Assembly (NCBI GenBank): GCA_047528275.1
Contig: CP180023.1
Location: forward strand, 1-64,000
Origin: G039954875 sp047528275
GTDB lineage: Bacteria; Bacteroidota; Bacteroidia; Flavobacteriales; Blattabacteriaceae
Reading direction: 5' to 3'
DNA length: 64,000 nucleotides
The notes below the pieces were generated by a model that was not told where the DNA came from, did no database searches, and saw only the letters and a list, made by a program, of their open reading frames with translations. The position numbers were made by a program, and so were the translations under genes. Positions 40,568-48,533 of the stretch are shown here, piece after piece (positions within the stretch are counted from its first letter, which is position 1; every line of letters starts with the position of its first letter).

Positions 40568-41968
40568 ATGTCTGATCATTATGAAGCCCCTATACGAGAA
40601 GCCTTGATCTTAGGAGACAAGACTTACCATGACATCACCGAAGATGTCGCACGTCCAGTAGAGACCAAAGCCGGGAAACTATGGTGGATGGCCTTCTTCA
40701 TCGCTCTATCTGCATTGGTCTGGGGCGTGGGCTGTATTTTCTACACCATAGGGACAGGTATCGGAGTCTGGGGTCTGAACCGAACGGTCAACTGGGCTTG
40801 GGATATTACCAATTTCGTATGGTGGGTAGGGATCGGTCATGCCGGCACGCTAATCTCAGCCGTATTGCTCTTATTTCGACAAAAATGGCGTCTGTCGATA
40901 AATCGATCGGCTGAGGCCATGACGATCTTTGCTGTAATACAAGCCGGCTTATTCCCCATCATCCATATGGGTAGGCCTTGGGATGCTTACTGGGTACTGC
41001 CAATCCCGAACCAATTCGGTACACTGTGGCCCAATTTCAATTCGCCGCTCTTGTGGGACGTATTCGCTATAAGTACATATTTCTCTGTCTCTACGGTCTT
41101 TTGGTTTATGGGGCTAATCCCAGATTTTGCAATGATCCGTGACCGCGCTACTAAGCCTATTCAAAAAAAGATCTATAATATATTGAGTTTCGGTTGGAGC
41201 GGAAAAGCCAAACATTGGCAACGATTTGAAGAGATTTCTCTGGTTCTCGCCGGTTTGTGTACGCCGCTGGTCTTTTCAGTTCATACCATCGTATCTTTCG
41301 ACTTTGCTACTTCAGTGATCAAGGGTTGGCATAGTACAATATTCCCTCCCTATTTCGTTGCTGGAGCGATATTTTCAGGTTTTGCTATGGTACAAACGCT
41401 CTTGGGGGTAGCACGCAAGGTATTACACTTGGAAGACTATATCACTCGAAAGCATATCGAATACATGAATATCGTGATCATAGTCACTGGGGGTATGGTT
41501 GCTGTGGCCTACATTTCAGAATTCATCCTAGCCTGGTATTCGGGTAGTCCTTTTGAAGATTTCACTTATTTTTCGCCAGGCGCTGCTACGGGACCGTTCT
41601 GGTGGGCTTTCTGGGCATTGATCATCTGCAATATATTGATCCCTCAAGCTTTTTGGTTCAAACCAGTACGTCAGAGTTTTTTTTGGTCTTACGTTATTTC
41701 AATCTTCATTAATATCGGAATGTGGTTTGAGCGTTTTGATATTATCGTACTGAATCTTAGCCATGATTACTTGCCTTCTTCTTGGACAGGTTTCTTGCCT
41801 TCTTTTGTAGACATCGGCATATTTATAGGGACTAATGGATTCTTTTTCGTGTTGTACCTTCTGTACGCAAGGAGTTTCCCAGTGATCGCACAGGCAGAGC
41901 TGAAAACCATATTGAAGTCATCGAGTGAAAAACACAAAAAATTGAGAGATGAGCAAGGCCACCACTAA
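40568..41968 (+). CDS. actC: Alternative complex III subunit ActC, NrfD-like quinol-binding membrane protein
   Basis: ActC is an integral membrane protein of the NrfD/PsrC family, thought to hold the quinol site and to take part in proton translocation. The 466-residue product has about ten hydrophobic helices. Family blocks include VWGVGCIFYTIGTGIGVWGLN, NFVWWVGIGHAGTLISAVLLLFRQKWR, HMGRPWDAYWVLP and FSVHTIVSFDFA. It follows actB by 25 bases and overlaps actD by 20 bases (41949-41968). Confidence 0.93.
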   Translation: MSDHYEAPIREALILGDKTYHDITEDVARPVETKAGKLWWMAFFIALSALVWGVGCIFYTIGTGIGVWGLNRTVNWAWDITNFVWWVGIGHAGTLISAVLLLFRQKWRLSINRSAEAMTIFAVIQAGLFPIIHMGRPWDAYWVLPIPNQFGTLWPNFNSPLLWDVFAISTYFSVSTVFWFMGLIPDFAMIRDRATKPIQKKIYNILSFGWSGKAKHWQRFEEISLVLAGLCTPLVFSVHTIVSFDFATSVIKGWHSTIFPPYFVAGAIFSGFAMVQTLLGVARKVLHLEDYITRKHIEYMNIVIIVTGGMVAVAYISEFILAWYSGSPFEDFTYFSPGAATGPFWWAFWALIICNILIPQAFWFKPVRQSFFWSYVISIFINIGMWFERFDIIVLNLSHDYLPSSWTGFLPSFVDIGIFIGTNGFFFVLYLLYARSFPVIAQAELKTILKSSSEKHKKLRDEQGHH

Positions 41969-42485
41969 TATTGTTTATGGACTATACGATGATGACGACG
42001 TGCTGCTCGATGGAATAAAATTCTTGAAAAGCAAGGGTATAAAAATCAATGAAGTCTACACTCCATTTCCTGTACATGGCCTGGACAAGGCTTTAGACTT
42101 AAAGGAGACCCGTATCTCTAAACTCGCTTTTGTCTATAGCCTCTTCGGAACTATCTTAGCCACTGTTCTCACTTGGTATACAATGAACTACGACTGGCCT
42201 CAAGATATTGGCGGTAAGTCTTCCTCTACTTGGTATATGAATATGCCAGCTTTTGTACCCATCATGTTTGAACTCATCGTATTCTGTACTGCTCACTTTA
42301 TGTGTATCACCTATCTGATCCGTTGTAGATTATTCCCGGGTACACAACCTCAAAATCCTGATCCGAGAACCACCGATGATAAATTCCTGATCGAGCTCCG
42401 TACCGAACAAGATACCGATGATCTGATCAGTTCCTTAAAGGAAAGTGGCGCCATAGAAATCACTGTAAAAAAGCTTGCCTCATGA
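41949..42485 (+). CDS. actD: Alternative complex III subunit ActD (DUF3341)
   Basis: ActD is a small membrane subunit with a cytoplasmic N-terminal domain and two helices. The 178 residues begin with VYGLYDDDDVLLDGIKFLKSKGIKINEVYTPFPVHGLD, the DUF3341 signature. Two hydrophobic helices follow at about residues 58-80 and 95-120, then a C-terminal tail with TDDKFLIEL. Its start lies within the end of actC and its stop overlaps the actE ATG by 4 bases, indicating translational coupling. Confidence 0.9.
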   Translation: MSKATTNIVYGLYDDDDVLLDGIKFLKSKGIKINEVYTPFPVHGLDKALDLKETRISKLAFVYSLFGTILATVLTWYTMNYDWPQDIGGKSSSTWYMNMPAFVPIMFELIVFCTAHFMCITYLIRCRLFPGTQPQNPDPRTTDDKFLIELRTEQDTDDLISSLKESGAIEITVKKLAS

Positions 42486-43081
42486 AAAGACTGCGTTACA
42501 TAGACCAACTCTCTATCCTCATCTTGGGATGCCTGGTCATTTCCTGCTTAAAAGATAAGTCTGAGCCCAAAATAGTTTATATGCCTGACATGTATTATTC
42601 AGAAGCCTACGAACCCTATGCAGACCCTGTTCAGCCTTATACCGAGCAAAGCAACCAGGTACCTTTCTTCAAAAATGGAGGGACTTCACTCCATCCAGTA
42701 GCAGGTACGGTTCCAAGGGAAGAAAACGGCCTCTTGCCTTATACCCTTCCTAACTCCAACGAAGGCTATGATGTTTCAAAAAAGATCATTGTCTCTCCTT
42801 TGGGTCAACGTCAGGCAACAGCCAACCTAGAGAGAGGCAAGGCGATGTACATGATCAATTGCGCCGTGTGTCATGGAGAAAATGGAGATGGACAGGGCAT
42901 CCTAATGAAAAACGAAAAGATTTTAGGTGTGCCCAATTACAAGGACCGTGACATTACCATCGGTAGCATTTATCACGTGATCATGTACGGTAGAAACAAT
43001 ATGGGAGACTATGCCTCACAACTCAGACCGGCAGACCGATGGAAGGTAGCCGAATATGTCATGCAACTGAAAAATCAATAA
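42482..43081 (+). CDS. actE: Alternative complex III subunit ActE, lipoprotein cytochrome c
   Basis: ActE is a monoheme cytochrome c held to the membrane by a lipid. The 199-residue protein has a lipoprotein signal ending LGCLVISC (lipid-accepting cysteine near residue 21). The MPDMYYSEAYEPY region typical of ActE follows, then the heme site CAVCH near residue 130 and a distal Met in the last third (GRNNMGDYA). It sits between actD and actF with a 4-base overlap upstream and a 22-base gap downstream. Confidence 0.92.
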   Translation: MKRLRYIDQLSILILGCLVISCLKDKSEPKIVYMPDMYYSEAYEPYADPVQPYTEQSNQVPFFKNGGTSLHPVAGTVPREENGLLPYTLPNSNEGYDVSKKIIVSPLGQRQATANLERGKAMYMINCAVCHGENGDGQGILMKNEKILGVPNYKDRDITIGSIYHVIMYGRNNMGDYASQLRPADRWKVAEYVMQLKNQ

Positions 43082-43103
43082 TCTTTAATAAGAAGTGAAC
43101 GCC

Positions 43104-44429
43104 ATGTACCAGCCCTCATCTCAATTGAAAAAACTTTCATATATCTTGATGCTTATAGGCGCCTTCCTTTTAACATTTGGATTTTACCAAGGACTCTCAA
43201 CTACAGCAGAAGAGGTTGAGAAATTTGTTCAAGCACATCCAAACCGGTTCGGAGAAGAGCAAACCTCTACCGAACACTCCAAAGAGACCAAAAAACAACA
43301 AGCTGAACACGCTAAACATTTATTCAACCAAGCACATAATCGGCCTTGGTCTGCTTTGTACACAGCGGCTTTCTACTTCACAGGGATTTCGTTGGGGGTA
43401 TTATTTTTCCTAGCGATACAGCACGCTGCACAGGCTGGGTGGTCCGTTGTAGTCAGCCGAGTCATGGAAGGTATTGCTTCATTCTTACCTTATGGAGGAG
43501 CCATTGTACTGATTATACTAATCTTAAACACTTTAGGCGTTGTACATATGTTTCATTGGATAGATCCCTCTCTAGGTGATTCTAATTCGCCGAATTACGA
43601 TGAACTCATCGCCAATAAAAAACCTTTTTTAAACACTTCTTTTTACATTGCAAGGAGCGTGATCTATCTGGTAGGATGGAATTTCTTCCTTTGTTGGATG
43701 AAACGCCTTTCGAAAAAGATGGATCAAACACATAGTGTGAAAGATCACCACAAGCTCCATGATGTGGCCGTAGGTTTCATCGCCTTCTTTGCCCTGACAT
43801 CGATGATCATGGGTTGGGATTGGATCATGTCTTTAGATCCGCACTGGTTCAGTACACTGTTCGGTTGGTATGTCTTGGGGACTTACCTGGTCACTGGCAT
43901 TACCATTATTGCTTTGACGGTTCTTTACTTAAAAAATCAGGGATTCCTCCCACACTTCAACAACAACCATCTCCACGACTTGGCCAAATACATGTTTGCC
44001 ACTAGTTTATTGTGGACTTACCTCTGGTTTTCACAATTTCTTTTGTATTGGTACGGAAACATACCAGAAGAAGTCATCTATTTCATGGACAGGGCATGGC
44101 AGTACAACAATATTCATTTCTGGATGCTCATCCCTAACCTAGTACTCCCTCTTCTGGGATTGATCGGTAGCAACGTTAAGAGAAAACCCAAAGTGGTTAT
44201 CACCTTCGGATATATCATCCTTATCGGACACTACATCGATGTATATAATATGGTCATGCCTGGCAGTGTAGGCGGATTTTATGGATTCGGCGCAGCAGAG
44301 ATCGGAGCGTTATTACTCATGGGCGGTTTGTTTCTCTTTATCGTAAACAGAGCACTCAGCAAATTAGTACTCGAAGCCAAGGGTAATCAATTCTTCCACG
44401 AAAGCGAGGTTTATGAATATCCTTTTTAA
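43104..44429 (+). CDS. actF: Alternative complex III subunit ActF, second NrfD-like membrane protein
   Basis: ActF is the second quinone-oxidoreductase-like membrane subunit of alternative complex III. ATG 43104 is preferred over GTG 43095, giving 441 residues. Hydrophobic helices are spread through the protein, with blocks NRPWSALYTAAFYFTGISLGVLFF, GWDWIMSLDPHWFSTLFGWYVLG and LLWTYLWFSQFLLYWYGNIPEE, all typical. It ends the run of act genes. In many relatives cytochrome c oxidase genes follow directly. Here the next genes lie on the other strand, so the terminal oxidase must be elsewhere or absent. Confidence 0.92.
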   Translation: MYQPSSQLKKLSYILMLIGAFLLTFGFYQGLSTTAEEVEKFVQAHPNRFGEEQTSTEHSKETKKQQAEHAKHLFNQAHNRPWSALYTAAFYFTGISLGVLFFLAIQHAAQAGWSVVVSRVMEGIASFLPYGGAIVLIILILNTLGVVHMFHWIDPSLGDSNSPNYDELIANKKPFLNTSFYIARSVIYLVGWNFFLCWMKRLSKKMDQTHSVKDHHKLHDVAVGFIAFFALTSMIMGWDWIMSLDPHWFSTLFGWYVLGTYLVTGITIIALTVLYLKNQGFLPHFNNNHLHDLAKYMFATSLLWTYLWFSQFLLYWYGNIPEEVIYFMDRAWQYNNIHFWMLIPNLVLPLLGLIGSNVKRKPKVVITFGYIILIGHYIDVYNMVMPGSVGGFYGFGAAEIGALLLMGGLFLFIVNRALSKLVLEAKGNQFFHESEVYEYPF

Positions 44430-44508
44430 AAAGACATTTTAAAAAACCATCGCACGTCTCCACTAGAAAAAAGGAAAAAAATAGGGATATGAATCACAAT
44501 CCTTTAGC

Positions 44509-44898
44509 CTATTCGATAAAAATGCTCAATAAGATCAGTAGCAATACTATAGTCGATATCAATACGTAAATCCTATCACGCTCCAAAAAAAAGGCTACGC
44601 ACGAAAATACTATACGTAGAATTGGTGTAGCCAAAAGGAAGAGTATCCCTAATTGGGTAAGAGCTTTCCCTTTGAACTGCATCAAACCGTGCATCACTGC
44701 TGAGAAAGAAGTCAATCCATCGACCTGTCCCTGAAACACATCATAACCTACCGAAACGCCAGCTTGTGTACTCAGTAAAACGAATTCTCCGATCACTGTG
44801 ATGATAAGAGAGAGTAATACCCCCCATCGTAAGATGAGGCCAATCAAAACGTTTATATCCATATAGTTGTAAAAATATTTAAAGTTTCTTTTTCTCAT
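44509..44898 (-). CDS. DUF1634 membrane protein
   Basis: The 129-residue protein has three hydrophobic helices (about residues 15-35, 73-98, 105-127). The spacing GVLLSLIITVIGEFVLL ... FKGKALTQLGILFLLATPILRIVFSCVAFFLERDRIYVLIS is the DUF1634 form. DUF1634 genes are regularly found beside TauE/SafE permeases, as here. The start lies 4 bases inside the end of the permease gene, so the two are translationally coupled. The role is unknown, presumably as a partner of the transporter. Confidence 0.8.
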   Translation of the reverse strand: MRKRNFKYFYNYMDINVLIGLILRWGVLLSLIITVIGEFVLLSTQAGVSVGYDVFQGQVDGLTSFSAVMHGLMQFKGKALTQLGILFLLATPILRIVFSCVAFFLERDRIYVLISTIVLLLILLSIFIE

Positions 44899-45731
44899 AT
44901 CCCACCAATAAAACCATTATAAATCATTTGTATAGATAGGAAAAAAACAACTACAACAAATATTATCCTTAAATACTTAGGAAGGGCTTCGACCAATATC
45001 CTCGATCCGGTGAAAGACCCAGCCAACACGCCGACCACTACAGGAGCCGATAAAACCGGGTCGATATAACCACGCTGGAAATAGATCACAGCACTAGCTA
45101 CCGCAGTAACCCCGATCATAAAATTGCTTGTCGTGGTAGAGACTTTAAAAGGGATGTGCATGATGCTATCCATAGCGATGACTTTTAAAGCTCCTGAACC
45201 AACGCCAAAAAGACCCGAGAGGATGCCGGCAAAGGTCATCATACCAAATCCACCTCTGATATGGCTAACCTTGTACGATTTTACTCCATCTGACGTGGGA
45301 TAACTACTATTAAGCTTGAGCCGTTCAGCCCATAGATCTTCTCTTTGATCAACATGTTCTACTGCTCTCTTTTTCAAAGATATCAACACTGAAAATATCA
45401 ACAGAATCCCGAAGAAAACAGCTATATCATTCGTATCAAAGTAAGAAGCAATCAGTGCGCCGATGATAGCGCCCAAAGTCGTAGCAATCTCCAAAAATAT
45501 ACCCAAACGGATATTGGTGATCCTCTCCTTTATATAAACTGCTGCTGATCCTGAAGAAGTGGCAATGACGGCTACCAAAGAAGATCCTATCGCATAATGG
45601 ATATCCACTTTCAATAGTAAAGTGAGTAAGGGAATTATCACTACTCCACCACCCAAACCAGTCAAAGACCCGAAAAGGCCTGCTAAATAAGCTCCAACCA
45701 AAATGATCGTGCTCAATATAATTAAGGACAT
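44895..45731 (-). CDS. TauE/SafE-family sulfite/anion exporter permease
   Basis: The 278-residue membrane protein has about eight helices and the family's two glycine-rich repeats: LFGSLTGLGGGVVIIPLL near residue 20 and LFGVGSGALKVIAM near residue 175. TauE/SafE proteins move sulfite, sulfoacetate or similar organosulfur anions. The substrate cannot be told here. It is the first gene of a two-gene unit with DUF1634. Confidence 0.85.
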   Translation of the reverse strand: MSLIILSTIILVGAYLAGLFGSLTGLGGGVVIIPLLTLLLKVDIHYAIGSSLVAVIATSSGSAAVYIKERITNIRLGIFLEIATTLGAIIGALIASYFDTNDIAVFFGILLIFSVLISLKKRAVEHVDQREDLWAERLKLNSSYPTSDGVKSYKVSHIRGGFGMMTFAGILSGLFGVGSGALKVIAMDSIMHIPFKVSTTTSNFMIGVTAVASAVIYFQRGYIDPVLSAPVVVGVLAGSFTGSRILVEALPKYLRIIFVVVVFFLSIQMIYNGFIGGI

Positions 45732-45921
45732 ATTATTTTATCACTTCCATCTAACCCATAGACTAGTGCTAACGAATATAACAAATAATTTTGATACACT
45801 TCTGAAGTAATCTCATCTCAAAAAATTAGCTGTGATCGCAACGGATCGTATACAGGTAACCATTGATCATTATAAAGACCAGATTAAGAAAGAAAATTTT
45901 TATAAATATCTCACTAAAAAT

Positions 45922-45953
45922 TTTGCGAGAGTATAAAAAATTTTATACCTTGC
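45922..45953 (+). promoter_or_regulatory. Promoter of the porin gene
   Basis: TTTG at 45922-45925 is followed after 20 bases by TACCTTGC at 45946-45953, close to TAnnTTTG. The porin ATG is 12 bases further on. Confidence 0.45.
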
Positions 45954-45965
45954 AAAAAAAAAGTT

Positions 45966-47333
45966 ATGAAATTTTTTTTATATCTCACAGCGACAGTCTT
46001 ATCATTAGGATTGTCATATCAATCACAAGCTCAACAAATTACTATCGATAAACAGACCTTTCGATTCGGAGGATATACGAAAACAGGTATTGGCTCCAGT
46101 CAAGGCGGAGTAACTCAAGCAGATTTTAAGGCCCCTGGCGCTCAATCCAAATATCGCTTGGGGAACGAGGCAAACAACTATTTAGAATACCAGTTGAGTT
46201 ATGAGTACATGCTGAATCGTGAAAAAGGCAAATCCTTTGAGTTCGTATATATGGGATCAGGCTACTCAGAATTCGAAAAGACTAGCCAATTTGCCATCAA
46301 TGATATCAACCAACTTTACGTCAAAATGAATAACCTCTACAATAATATCGATGTATGGTTGGGAAGGCGATATTACTATAGGAAATCAATCCAAATATTA
46401 GACCACTGGTGGCTCAACCCAGACTCTCAAGCGCAAGGTGCTATAGGCGTAGAAGGCCTTAGGAGAAAAGACAAATCAGATGACATCAAAATTGCTCTAT
46501 TTAAATACGAAGACCCGAAAGCAAAGGCCTTCAATCCTAAGATTGATTCAGCAAAGGAAGGTACTCTAAACAGTTACAAATTAGATGCACGTTGGGTAGA
46601 TATTCCAGTCAATAAAGGAGGAACACTCAATTTCGTCGTCGACTATTCTGTGAGAGCGGCGAGAAAAGATTTGGGATTCGATTCGAAAAATGGATTTGGA
46701 TTGGGTCTCTGGCATGAGCAAAAAGATCTCTTCGGTGGAAAAGTTAAGAACACTTTTGCCGTGTTATACAGAAAAGGGACTTCCATAATACATCAACATA
46801 CCTATTCGGGTGTTGCTAATAGAGAAAATGAACTCTCAAGCCAATACGATATCGGGTACAACCTAGATAAAGCCTATTCATTTGAAGTCAATAACAACGC
46901 CTTTATCGAATACGATAAACAATTCTCCTTAGAAGGTAATCTAATGTATCACATTGAAAATCAAGGTGTAATACCATATAACTATCGTACTGGGAAAAAA
47001 ATAGTCATAGGAGACAACGTACAATGGTTCAGCACAGGTTTTAGATATCTTTATTACCTACACAAACACCTCAATCTGGCCTTGGAAGTAGGGGCCGATT
47101 ACGTAGACAACAAAACTGTCACCAATATGCGTCACGTAACTGGCTGGTTGACCAAGATTACCTTCTCACCGCAGATCTCATGGAATTACGGCTATTGGTC
47201 TCGTCCCGTGATACGCCCATTTATCACCTATGCCTTTTGGGATAAGAGCATGAAAAGACTCGTAGGTAATACACCTTATTCAAATCGTACTGATGGTTTT
47301 ACCTTTGGGGCACAATTGGAGATCTGGTGGTAA
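45966..47333 (+). CDS. LamB-type outer-membrane porin
   Basis: The 455-residue protein begins with a signal peptide (FLYLTATVLSLGLSYQSQAQQ; cleavage near residue 23). It then consists of alternating beta strands ending in an aromatic residue (EIWW), the usual signal of an outer-membrane barrel. The block VWLGRRYYYRKSIQILDHWWLNPDSQ resembles the LamB/maltoporin loop-3 region (GRRYYxRxDIHxxDxYxxN). It therefore most likely forms a sugar-selective or general diffusion pore. The gene is intact with its own promoter, in contrast to the dead barrel receptor at 15.5 kb. Substrate is unknown. Confidence 0.7.
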   Translation: MKFFLYLTATVLSLGLSYQSQAQQITIDKQTFRFGGYTKTGIGSSQGGVTQADFKAPGAQSKYRLGNEANNYLEYQLSYEYMLNREKGKSFEFVYMGSGYSEFEKTSQFAINDINQLYVKMNNLYNNIDVWLGRRYYYRKSIQILDHWWLNPDSQAQGAIGVEGLRRKDKSDDIKIALFKYEDPKAKAFNPKIDSAKEGTLNSYKLDARWVDIPVNKGGTLNFVVDYSVRAARKDLGFDSKNGFGLGLWHEQKDLFGGKVKNTFAVLYRKGTSIIHQHTYSGVANRENELSSQYDIGYNLDKAYSFEVNNNAFIEYDKQFSLEGNLMYHIENQGVIPYNYRTGKKIVIGDNVQWFSTGFRYLYYLHKHLNLALEVGADYVDNKTVTNMRHVTGWLTKITFSPQISWNYGYWSRPVIRPFITYAFWDKSMKRLVGNTPYSNRTDGFTFGAQLEIWW

Positions 47334-47383
47334 GATCCATCTGATCCTTCCAGATGAACCCGTTTTCAAATCTCCTTAATGAT

Positions 47384-47434
47384 CCCCTTTTTTCATCATG
47401 ATATTCATCCTAAAATGACAGATGTAAAAAGGGG
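47384..47434. terminator. Bidirectional terminator between porin and lspA
   Basis: An inverted repeat pairs 47384-47397 with 47421-47434 (14 pairs, one mismatch; CCCCTTTTT against AAAAAGGGG at the base) around a 23-base loop. T runs lie on both strands. It sits between two converging genes, so it can serve both. A smaller hairpin (CATCTG/CAGATG, 47338-47356) precedes it right after the porin stop. Confidence 0.6.
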
Positions 47435-47478
47435 AGATTTTAGATATAAAAACTGTACAATAAAAGGAAATATTCAAA

Positions 47479-48111
47479 TTAACGTTCTTCGTGTGCAAAT
47501 GCCCTCTTAGTAAACAAAAGTAATAGCACTACACCTATCGATATTGCAGTATCAGCGATATTGAAAATAGGCTTAAAAAACTCAAAACATTGCCCACCAA
47601 GATAAGGGACCCATTCAGGCAAACAGGAATCAATCATCGGGAAACAAAGCATATCAACCACAGAACCCCCCATGAAAAAAGAATAGCCTGGTATACGAAA
47701 TTCGGAAATACCTTTATAACTTATCCATTTACCTAATAAATCATCGAATACCATACCTGTATCGAATATCAAGCCGTAAAAAGCACTATCGACGAGATTT
47801 CCGATAGCTCCAGCAAAAATCAAGCTCATAGGAATGATAAAGTGATTCGATGCACCTTTTTTGATATGATGACCAATCCACCAAAGTATAGCGGAACTAA
47901 GAATCAAGCGAAGGATGCTCAATAATATCTTCCCTCCATAGCCTACCCCAAGATGAAGACCATAGGCCATTCCAGGATTTTCCCCAAAAGATATTTCAAA
48001 GCCTGGAAAAATTTTCACGCTCTCACCTATTTCAAAATGGGTTTTAATATAGACCTTTAGACTTTGATCCAGCAAAAAAACCAATAATGTAATCAGGCTA
48101 ATTTTTTTCAA
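47479..48111 (-). CDS. lspA: Lipoprotein signal peptidase II
   Basis: LspA removes signal peptides from prolipoproteins in the inner membrane. The 210-residue protein has four hydrophobic segments and both catalytic aspartate motifs: GAIGNLVDSAFYG (family GxxGNxxDR) near residue 105 and FNIADTAISIG near residue 185. The long insert between the motifs is typical of Bacteroidota. It is the third gene of an ileS-dksA-lspA run, separated from the middle gene by 23 bases. It would process lipoproteins such as ActE. Confidence 0.93.
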   Translation of the reverse strand: MKKISLITLLVFLLDQSLKVYIKTHFEIGESVKIFPGFEISFGENPGMAYGLHLGVGYGGKILLSILRLILSSAILWWIGHHIKKGASNHFIIPMSLIFAGAIGNLVDSAFYGLIFDTGMVFDDLLGKWISYKGISEFRIPGYSFFMGGSVVDMLCFPMIDSCLPEWVPYLGGQCFEFFKPIFNIADTAISIGVVLLLLFTKRAFAHEER

Positions 48112-48134
48112 TTGATAAAAATTAATTGTACTAT

Positions 48135-48533
48135 TTATCTTTTTCCTTCAATGATCTGCTTACCTTCAATGCTTAATGTGGTATGAGGTACGATCATCAG
48201 ACGCTCTTTAGGGATCAAATTCCCTGTAACACGGCAAACACCATAATCTTGGATTTCTACCCGGACCAAAGCCATTTCCAATCCACGAATAAATTTTTGT
48301 ACATGTGACATCAGTTGTGCATTTTGCTCCTTATTCAAGGTTTCAGAGCCTTCTTCGAAAGCTTTGAATGTAGGCGAGGTATCATCCGTACCATTGTTTT
48401 TATCATTAACAAAGGACTCTTTGAGTATGGTTAAATCTTTCCTAGCTTTGTCCAACTTCTCTAGAATGATTCGACGAAATTCTTCTCTTTCTTCTTTCGA
48501 ATATCTTATTTTCTCTTTTTCCTTTGTTTTCAT
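48135..48533 (-). CDS. DksA/TraR-family protein without the zinc cysteines
   Basis: The 132-residue protein has the DksA/TraR layout: an N-terminal coiled coil (RKDLTILKESF ... TSPTFKAFEEGSETLNKEQNAQL) and a C-terminal zinc-finger-like part. There, YGVCRVTGNLIPKERLMIVPHTTLSIE keeps only one of the four zinc cysteines. I recall the Bacteroidota homologues showing the same change, so it looks like a family trait. Members bind RNA polymerase in the secondary channel and modulate transcription, though function of this branch is unproven. It starts 4 bases inside the ileS end (ATGA) and is co-transcribed with ileS and lspA. Confidence 0.85.
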   Translation of the reverse strand: MKTKEKEKIRYSKEEREEFRRIILEKLDKARKDLTILKESFVNDKNNGTDDTSPTFKAFEEGSETLNKEQNAQLMSHVQKFIRGLEMALVRVEIQDYGVCRVTGNLIPKERLMIVPHTTLSIEGKQIIEGKR

